DNA of 9,679 nucleotides. It comes from Planctomycetota bacterium. GTDB taxonomy: Bacteria > Planctomycetota > Planctomycetia > Pirellulales > Pirellulaceae. Where the stretch lies: assembly GCA_026692885.1 (NCBI GenBank), contig JAPLNJ010000131.1:1-9679 (forward strand), written 5' to 3'. The translations under genes were made by a program, and so were the position numbers. Positions 6,901-9,679 of this stretch are shown here, one piece after another; the first letter of the stretch is position 1; the number at the start of each line of letters is the position of its first letter. The notes below the pieces were generated by a model. That model did no database searches and was not told the DNA's origin. It saw only the letters and a program-made list of their open reading frames with translations.

Positions 6901-9679
6901 ACCGGGCTGGGAAGGTAGCACCGTCTACCTGGATGTCAACGGAAATGAACAGCGGGACCCCGACGAACCCGCGACCCAAGCCGCCGCAGACGGTAGCTAC
7001 TTCTTTTCCGAGTTGCCATCCTACCAGGACTACCAAGTTGGCGTCGTGGTCCCCGCGGGCTTCACGCTGGTTCTCCCGACGCCCGACGAAAACGGCTTGT
7101 GGAAGGTTTTCCTGCCTGCCGGTGGCTCCATCACCGACCGCGATTTTGGATTCCGCGAGATAGCTACCGGTGGCCAGTTTGAAAACGGAGTCCTGGACGG
7201 TCGCGTGTATGTGGACCTCAACGGCAATGGCTCGCAGGACGCAGGGGAAGCTGGACTGGTAGATGTCACGTTGTTTCTGGATTTGGACAATGACGGCGTG
7301 CGCGACTTCGATGAACCAGGGGTTTTCTCGGCCAGCGACGATCCCAACACGCTCGATGTCGACGAAACAGGGCGGTACTCCTTTGACCACCTGGGGAACC
7401 GGCCGTATACCGTGCGCATTCTGGAAGCCGCGTACCACCAGCAGACGACTCCCGTCGGCAACACTTTCTCGCGACAAGCCTACTCGCTGGCCGTGCCCGG
7501 CAACGCGCAGGGCAGTCCCCAGGATGTGGCCGTGGCGGACTTCAACGGCGATGGGGCCAACGATCTGGCAACCGCCGTGTTCGACCGGAACGCGGTCGCC
7601 TTGCTGCTGAACGACGGCACCGGCGCGTTTGCACGTACGCCCCTCGAGATCCCGCTGGCCCCAGCAAACCGTCCATCTGCCGCGCCGCGCGGCTTTGGCC
7701 CCATTGCCTTGCTTGCTGCGGACTTCAATCGCAACGGCCAGCCCGACCTGGCGGTCGTGAACAACATCTCCTCGAACGTCACCATCCTGCTGGACTTCGA
7801 CGGCACGCGCTTCGCCAGCGAGGTGTATGTCACGGTGGGGGTGCTTCCCAACGCGGTAATCAGCGGCGACGTGGACCACGATGGTGATCTGGATCTGGTC
7901 GTGACGAACGAATTCAACAATAACGTGTCCATCCTGCGCAACGACGGCCAGGGCCACTTCACCGCCGATGCCGTCGCCCCTACCGTAGGCAACCATCCCT
8001 TCGGTGTGGCCACGGGGGACTTCAACGAGGACGGGCGGTTGGACTTGGCTGTGGCCGATTTCGGGACGAATCCGGGAGGCGCCGACTTGGGCGACGTGCG
8101 CGTACTGCTGGCCGACGGCTCGGGCGGGTTTCAGTCGTACATCGCCTGCCCCGTGGGATTCGGACCTGCCGCGCTGGTGGTGGGAGATCTGGACGGCGAC
8201 GGACATCTCGACCTGGCGGTAGCCAACTTCCTGTCGGACAACGTGACGGTGTGTCGAGGCCACGGAAACGGTACGTTCACGGCGGTGGCCACGTTGGCCG
8301 GCGGCTCCGGCCCTATGGACATTGATGCCGTCGACCTGGAGGGCGACGGTGATCTGGATCTGCTTGTGACCAGCGGCAAGTCGGAGAAAGTCGGGATTCT
8401 GCGAAACCGAGTCAGTCAGGGTGTCTTCGAGTTCGAGCCAGCGGAGAGTTTTGGCGTCGCGAATTTCCCCGGCGCGTCGCAGATCTCCCTGGCCACCGGA
8501 GATCTGGATGGCAACGGGACGGTGGACTTGGCACTGGCCAACAGTCAGGAGAACAACGTGGTCGTCCACTTGAATACGCTGGTCGGAGGGGCTTATCGCG
8601 TGGCACTCACCGGCACCGAAACCGTGACGGGCCTGGACTTCGGCCTGCAGCCGCTCGACACCACACGGAAGGTGGCCGCGTTCACGCCGAACAGCACGGG
8701 CTTCGTGGCCCGGTTCAACTGGGATTTGGCCGCGAGCGTGTTGAACCTGTACGACCAGGGCGGCGTGCTAGGGCCGGCGGATGTGACGGTCGTGGGCGCC
8801 ACGGTCGGCGAAGTGCGAGGGTCGCTGGTGGTGGATCCGGGGCTGCGGCAAGTGACGTTTATCAAGACCGGCGGACTGCTGGAACCGGATACCTATACCG
8901 TCACGTTGGTCAGCGGCGCCAACGCGTTTCGCGATACTACGGGGAACGTGCTGGACGGGAATGGCGACGGGACCGCAGGCGACAACTACACGACCAGCTT
9001 TGTGGTCGCGGCCCCGGTTGCCAACCGCGTGACGGTCGGCCTGCCGGATTTCGCGCGCGGCTATGGCCAACCGGTCAATCTGCCGGCCAATGACCTGGGC
9101 GCGGGCTTACCGTTGGAGCTGAGCGACGGTCGAGGCGTCTCGCGGGTCGCGTTGACGCTGCACTACGATCCGAGCCTGCTCAACGTGCAGGCGTTCACAC
9201 TCAACAGCACACTGGCATCGCGTGGTGTGTCGGCTCAGTTCAGCGTCGTGTCACCGGGAATCGCCACGTTGCTGGTCAACGGCTCAGGCAGCTTCAGTAC
9301 GGACTCTGGCCCGTTGACGGTGGGAGCCTTCACGGCAGCTGTGCCTGCCACGGCGCCCTACGGCGGTAAACACGTGTTGGATATCGCCGATCTGCACGTG
9401 TTCAACGCTGCGGCAGTGTCGGCGGAATTGCCGGCGGTGGATGACGACGCGATCCATGTGGCGGCCTTCTTCGGGGACACCAGCGGCAGCCGCGGCTACA
9501 ACTCGCCCGATGTGACACTGGTCCAGCGGCTGATCGGCCAGATCAATACCGGCCTGTCCGCCTACCAATTGGCCGATCCACGCTTGCTGGCGGATCTGAC
9601 GCGGAATAACTTGCTGCAGGCGAACGACACGGTCGGTCTCCAACGGGTGATTGGACAGGTGCCGATGGCGAACGTGCCG
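818..9679 (+). CDS. Giant multidomain subtilisin-like (S8) surface protein with three inserted beta-propellers, cohesin and dockerin; 3' end cut by window
   Basis: One frame is open from ATG 818 to the window edge (2,954 codons, no stop). The start is chosen for the AAGGAG ribosome binding site six bases upstream and for the Arg-rich N-terminus typical of large planctomycete surface proteins. Order by residue: Arg-rich leader with LEPRLVL (1-42), I9-like propeptide (about 89-168), S8 peptidase (about 170-554), Ig-like stretch (555-684), CSLREA and beta-helix (685-937, resuming 1340-1480), propeller 1 (938-1339), SdrD_B 1 (1483-1569, resuming 1983-2008), propeller 2 (1570-1982), SdrD_B 2 (2009-2115), SdrD_B 3 (2127-2214, resuming 2590-2612), FG-GAP propeller (2220-2588), Big_5-like (2615-2732), cohesin-like (2737-2865), dockerin-like (2886-2949). 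All four catalytic positions of an active S8 protease are present, so I infer a secreted protease with binding modules. No clear hydrophobic signal peptide is visible. The substrate is unknown. Because the dockerin is nearly complete, the true stop is probably close beyond the edge. Confidence 0.95.
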   Translation, partial: MHLRAWLRKQHQRLGRRSADKRLRARRQSQRRLELLEPRLVLEGPGIADYGQVTPGWFGAVPQIYTGVDAVTTSGLTNGSDSRQTDAGWPRWIVRLNADDAGHASSPRNAEPLLNDGTVDFQVIRGLGLPGQVLVRAFATAADSRAALAANPHVAAFEADSLVQAQVLPNDPDFGSMTDLHNVGQFNSTLDADIDAPEAWDLNTGSTNVVVGVIDSGIDVTHPDLYLNVWLNQGEIPAGLKTQLSDTDGDGRITFYDLNDSANASLVRDTNGNSYIDAQDLLNDLHWGDGLDTDHNGFVDDFFGWNFRVAANEPFAPNDPRDTLGHGTHVAGTIGAVGDNGRGVTGINWRSSLMALKFLDDSNQGLTSDAVLAVNYATMMRTDFGEPVRVLNASWGQSGGYSSALRTAIEAAGEAGMLFIAAAGNGNILGQGMDIDRQPFYPASYDLDNIIGVAATGPNDELARFSNYGATSVDLGAPGIGVLSTLPGGRYGTANGTSMAAPHVAGAAALVWSDASQASLAEVRQAILGAANPLAQLDGLTVTGGRLNVHGALESDAFAPRVVSVTAPNITVAGGSDNLITIQYQDRWGMDETSLDDGDILVSRQWGPKHKIPATLVPGSVRVADEGRELTASYRVAAPDGTWDPLDYGPYLVTIVENEVSNNSGLTVPGASIGEFTVRIVDSKVFFVNPSEDAVDANVGDGICAGANGQCTLRAAVQEANAAAPAARTVILEKGTFELGIPPVPDSAVQFPTPAGCVLNGGIQTWSNDSTGDLDILGNITIVGDDAATSIVDADGMDRVFRVYPDATLNLQRIGMTGGHVTDVSGGGILSMGTLHLNLVTVANHRADGSSGFGGGLAIWGGVTTMFDSTVRDNQADSGGGLFVCNQATVDIAGSTLMTNVAAVGGGGVYAFRGAVDVTNSTLSSNESQSGSAIYASAAEDDYSFYFPSLSADGRFVAFESNSSNLVPGDTNGWRDVFVLDRQTRTVERVSVAEDGAQGNAESTWPSLSADGRFVAFQSRASNLVPGDTNDSVDVFVFDRQTRTIERVSVAGDGTQGDFDSNSPSLSADGRFVAFESIASNLVPGDTNGESDVFLFDLQNGTIERVSVAENGSQGNSSSHPSLSEDSRFVAFESNSSNLVPGDTNGWGDVFVLDRQAGTVEQVSVADDGTEGNGFSYFPSLSADGRFVAFESSASNLVTGDTNGASDMFVFDRESATIQRVSVANDGSEGNGMSDYPSLSADGRFVTFHSDASNLVPGDTNVSRDVFVFDRQTARIQRVSIADDGSQGSADSQLPVLSADGQFVAFLSFASNLVPNETKDGDMFVFDRQNGTLEWAGFASSSVLLESVTVAQNKTSVGAAVDGGPHTASIRPVRTHNSLFVANQLFDLIGSESLGHNLWEYAVVTPQASDQVVPYTQPVVGPLQPNGGPTWTHALIPGSFAIDAADPFDYPNADQRGLARPQDGDGQEGSRADIGAVELFYATIEGAVFLDRNRNGIREAVEPGMPGWPVCADLNSDGRCDSSEPQAWTREDDPTTFALQEDGWFSFGELSPGSLGVAIAIQADWALTFADLRRVSTAENGIQGNGSSMSQTLSADGRFVAFVSSASNLVHGDTNGQRDVFVVDRQSGSVDRVSVADDGTQGISGGGSYDTPPSLSADGRFVAFESSSSNLVPGDTNGRDDVFVFDRQTATVERVSVADDGTQSNRSSFSPSLSADGRFVAFESEASNLVPGDTNGQQDVFVFDRQTRTVARVSVAEDGTQGNDFSDSPTPSADGRFVAFRSSASNLVPGDINGFSDVFVFDRQAGTVERVSVADDGTQGNHYCYYPTLSADGRFVSFMSGASNLVPGDTNNRFDVFVFDRQTDSVERVSVANGGIQSNGFSYSPTLSADGRFVAFYSQASNLVLGDTNGEDDVFVVDRESGTIQRVSIAEDGTQGNGQSNAPTLSADGRFVAFASFASSLVSGDTNRGADVFVAYNSLISEAPTYPVWVYAGQVLSNVDLGVAPNPGEIRGRVFEDLIANGIYDAGEPGWEGSTVYLDVNGNEQRDPDEPATQAAADGSYFFSELPSYQDYQVGVVVPAGFTLVLPTPDENGLWKVFLPAGGSITDRDFGFREIATGGQFENGVLDGRVYVDLNGNGSQDAGEAGLVDVTLFLDLDNDGVRDFDEPGVFSASDDPNTLDVDETGRYSFDHLGNRPYTVRILEAAYHQQTTPVGNTFSRQAYSLAVPGNAQGSPQDVAVADFNGDGANDLATAVFDRNAVALLLNDGTGAFARTPLEIPLAPANRPSAAPRGFGPIALLAADFNRNGQPDLAVVNNISSNVTILLDFDGTRFASEVYVTVGVLPNAVISGDVDHDGDLDLVVTNEFNNNVSILRNDGQGHFTADAVAPTVGNHPFGVATGDFNEDGRLDLAVADFGTNPGGADLGDVRVLLADGSGGFQSYIACPVGFGPAALVVGDLDGDGHLDLAVANFLSDNVTVCRGHGNGTFTAVATLAGGSGPMDIDAVDLEGDGDLDLLVTSGKSEKVGILRNRVSQGVFEFEPAESFGVANFPGASQISLATGDLDGNGTVDLALANSQENNVVVHLNTLVGGAYRVALTGTETVTGLDFGLQPLDTTRKVAAFTPNSTGFVARFNWDLAASVLNLYDQGGVLGPADVTVVGATVGEVRGSLVVDPGLRQVTFIKTGGLLEPDTYTVTLVSGANAFRDTTGNVLDGNGDGTAGDNYTTSFVVAAPVANRVTVGLPDFARGYGQPVNLPANDLGAGLPLELSDGRGVSRVALTLHYDPSLLNVQAFTLNSTLASRGVSAQFSVVSPGIATLLVNGSGSFSTDSGPLTVGAFTAAVPATAPYGGKHVLDIADLHVFNAAAVSAELPAVDDDAIHVAAFFGDTSGSRGYNSPDVTLVQRLIGQINTGLSAYQLADPRLLADLTRNNLLQANDTVGLQRVIGQVPMANVP
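1082..2479 (+). other. Propeptide and S8 (subtilisin) peptidase module
   Basis: Residues about 89-168 resemble an I9-type propeptide (WIVRLN at the start; a stretch with AALAANPHVAAFEAD near the end). The mature domain follows from PNDPDF (169-174). Catalytic motifs are VIDSGID with D215, GHGTHVAG with H326, AAAGN with N425 (oxyanion hole) and GTSMAAPHVAG with S498. The Asp-to-His spacing is 111 residues, against 32 in the textbook subtilisin. The extra length carries three acidic loops of EF-hand/dockerin type: D246-T-D248-G-D250, D269-T-N271-G-N273 and D292-T-D294-H-N296. These probably bind calcium. With all four key residues intact, I infer an active endopeptidase. Confidence 0.93.
2480..2869 (+). 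other. Ig-like linker domain
   Basis: Residues 555-684 follow the peptidase and look like a beta-sandwich. They start with APRVVSVTAPNITVAGG and end with a YLVTIVENEV strand followed by EFTVRI. Similar Ig-like stretches often follow S8 domains in planctomycete proteins. I cannot place it in a named family with confidence. Confidence 0.5.
2870..3628 (+). other. CSLREA-type segment and first half of parallel beta-helix
   Basis: VFFVNPSEDAVDANVGDG opens at residue 685. The motif CTLRAAVQEANA (from C711) is a clear variant of the CSLREA signature (C[ST]LRxAIxxAN). Repeated helix rungs then appear, each with a GGG(L/I/V) start and a short strand such as STLMTN or STLSSN (residues about 800-937). 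This is a right-handed beta-helix of the pectate-lyase-like type, generally used for adhesion or polysaccharide contact. It breaks off at AIYAS (residue 937) and resumes at residue 1340. Confidence 0.8.
3629..4831 (+). repeat. TolB/PD40-type beta-propeller 1: seven tandem repeats
   Basis: The core SLSADGRFVAF (or variant) recurs with Leu codons at 3665, 3839, 4013, 4184, 4358, 4532 and 4706. That gives steps of 174 bases (58 residues) except one of 171. Each unit continues with ASNLVPGDTNG, then DVFVFDRQT, then RVSVAxDGxQGN. Seven units predict a seven-bladed propeller. The acidic GDTNGxxD motif is present in units 1-6 and degraded to NETKDGD in unit 7, so up to six calcium sites are plausible. 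No enzymatic role can be inferred; such propellers usually bind partners. Confidence 0.88.
4832..5254 (+). other. Second half of the beta-helix with choice-of-anchor-Q type end
   Basis: The helix resumes with SVLLESVTVAQNKTSV, then a rung with HNSLFVANQ. It ends with PNGGPTWTHALIPGS, AIDAADP, DQRGLARP and DIGAVEL (residues about 1422-1479). That ending is the familiar C-terminal signature of CSLREA/choice-of-anchor-Q beta-helix proteins, so this part and residues 685-937 belong to the same domain. Confidence 0.8.
5264..5524 (+). other. SdrD_B-type domain 1, N-terminal part
   Basis: IEGAVFLDRNRNGIREAVEPG begins near residue 1484. It is followed by ADLNSDGRCDSSEP and WFSFGELSPGS, the usual order of an SdrD_B (Cna_B-like) domain with calcium-type D-x-N-x-N-G and D-x-N-x-D-G loops. 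The domain stops after ADWALTF (residue 1569). Its last strand is found about 410 residues later, beyond propeller 2. Confidence 0.8.
5525..6760 (+). repeat. TolB/PD40-type beta-propeller 2: seven tandem repeats
   Basis: The same repeat family as propeller 1, with core Leu codons at 5594, 5780, (Pro variant) 6128, 5954, 6302, 6476 and 6650 when read along the gene in order 5594, 5780, 5954, 6128, 6302, 6476, 6650. Steps are 174 bases except the first (186, with a Gly-rich linker GISGGGS). All seven carry a GDxNxxxD acidic motif, so up to seven calcium sites are plausible. The block opens with RRVSTAENG, a lone fourth strand, and the last repeat ends at DVFVAYNSL without its own RVSVA strand. 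The opening strand can therefore close the ring. Confidence 0.88.
6761..6838 (+). other. SdrD_B-type domain 1, C-terminal strand
   Basis: APTYPVWVYAGQVLSNVDLGV (residues about 1983-2003, split here as APTYPVWVYAGQ then VLSNVDLGV) has the form of the closing strand of an SdrD_B domain (a Y.V.V.AGQ strand followed by a 'vdFG' motif, here VDLG). It directly precedes the next SdrD_B domain, just as VDFG-type endings do in tandem arrays. It completes the domain that begins at residue 1484. Confidence 0.7.
6842..7165 (+). other. SdrD_B-type domain 2, uninterrupted
   Basis: EIRGRVFEDLIANGIYDAGEPG starts at residue 2009 (shown as EIRGRVFEDL and IANGIYDAGEPG). DVNGNEQRDPDEP, GSYFFSELPS and a final KVFLPAGGSITDRDFGF follow. 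The loop between FTLVLPTPDENGL and WKVFLPAG is short here. This domain shows what domains 1 and 3 would look like without their inserts. Confidence 0.82.
7196..7474 (+). other. SdrD_B-type domain 3, N-terminal part
   Basis: DGRVYVDLNGNGSQDAGEAG starts at residue 2127. LDLDNDGVRDFDEPG and GRYSFDHLGNRPYTVRILE follow. The chain reaches QQTTPVG (residue 2214), where the FG-GAP propeller begins. The closing strand lies at residues about 2590-2612. Confidence 0.8.
7475..8584 (+). repeat. FG-GAP/VCBS-type beta-propeller: seven repeats
   Basis: Seven acidic FG-GAP/VCBS loops of D-x-(N/D)-x-(D/N)-G-x-x-D-L form lie at residues D2241, D2302, D2351, D2401, D2457, D2506 and D2562, spaced 49-61 residues apart. 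Examples are DFNGDGANDL, DVDHDGDLDL and DLDGDGHLDL. Each is followed by a strand such as NVSILRNDGQGHF. The arrangement matches a seven-bladed, calcium-binding, integrin-alpha-like propeller. The last blade (VVVHLN) lacks the trailing strand; the stretch before the first loop (YSLAVPG to SPQDVAVAD) could supply it. Confidence 0.88.
8585..8653 (+). other. SdrD_B-type domain 3, C-terminal strand
   Basis: GAYRVALTGTETVTGLDFGL (residues about 2592-2611) is a textbook closing segment of an SdrD_B domain: Y.V.L..G..VTG.DFG. Joined to QQTTPVG at residue 2214, it gives a continuous domain. Confidence 0.82.
8660..9016 (+). other. SbsA Ig-like (Big_5-like) domain
   Basis: Residues 2615-2732 open with KVAAFTPNSTGFVARFN. 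FIKTGGLLEPDTYTVTL, then DTTGNVLDGNGDGTAGDN, follow. The order 'argument about extremes, T.GLLEPDTYTVTL, D..GN.LDG' is typical of Big_5/SbsA Ig-like domains in planctomycete proteins. It probably acts as a spacer. Confidence 0.7.
9026..9412 (+). other. Cohesin-like domain
   Basis: Residues 2737-2865 begin RVTVGLPDFARGYGQPVNLP. Diagnostic pieces are GVSRVALTLHYDPSLLNVQ (the strand carrying the YDP.LL motif of cohesins), then SGPLTVGAFTAAVP and the final HVLDIADLHVFN strand. Cohesins are receptor modules that bind dockerins. Here one sits directly before a dockerin in the same chain. Confidence 0.75.
9473..9664 (+). other. Type I dockerin-like domain at the C-terminus
   Basis: The first calcium loop starts at D2887, with S2889, S2891, G2893 and D2898 in the usual positions. 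The helix VTLVQRLIGQ follows. The second loop, D2926-x-T2928-x-N2930 to D2937, lacks the usual Gly but keeps the spacing, and is followed by TVGLQRVIGQ. Dockerins pair with cohesins; in planctomycetes such C-terminal dockerins are frequent, although cellulosomes are not known there. The chain runs on to the window end at residue 2954. Confidence 0.8.

Noticed and set aside
6692..8569. Open frame of 625 codons on the minus strand
   Set aside because: It lies wholly opposite the SdrD_B and FG-GAP coding region, whose domains are unmistakable on the + strand. Its translation shows no recognisable domain; its length reflects GC-rich codon bias.

Overview
The window holds one very large protein gene, read on the + strand, and its upstream non-coding region. 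The reading frame opens at an ATG at 818 behind a good ribosome binding site. It stays open to the last base (9679): 2,954 codons and no stop, so only the 3' end is missing. The Arg-rich N-terminus followed by an LEPRLVL motif, the chain of extracellular domains, the C-terminal cohesin and dockerin modules and the GC-rich codon use all suggest a planctomycete (Pirellulales-like). That assignment rests on recognition of these features, not on a search.

Layout: 1-817 is non-coding and rich in inverted repeats. It contains a near-symmetric palindrome of about 289 bp (37-325), a short perfect hairpin (452-471), a cluster of nested CCGGAA/TTCCGG repeats (492-640) and a leader with the ribosome binding site. 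The protein then runs in this order: Arg-rich leader; I9-like propeptide; subtilisin-type (S8) serine peptidase with D215, H326, N425 and S498; an Ig-like stretch; a CSLREA-type parallel beta-helix; three SdrD_B-type domains; an SbsA-like Ig (Big_5-like) domain; a cohesin-like domain; a type I dockerin-like domain cut close to its end by the window.

The most striking feature is three predicted seven-bladed beta-propellers, each placed inside another domain instead of between domains. A TolB/PD40-type propeller (7 repeats of about 58 residues) interrupts one rung of the beta-helix. A second propeller of the same family interrupts the first SdrD_B domain. A third propeller, of the unrelated FG-GAP/VCBS family (7 repeats), interrupts the third SdrD_B domain at what looks like the same loop. 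The middle SdrD_B domain is intact and serves as an internal reference. In the second and third propellers the last blade lacks one strand, and the segment just before the first blade could supply it, as expected for a circularly closed insert.

The protein is probably a secreted or cell-surface calcium-stabilised protease/adhesin. Its substrate and physiological role cannot be read from the sequence.
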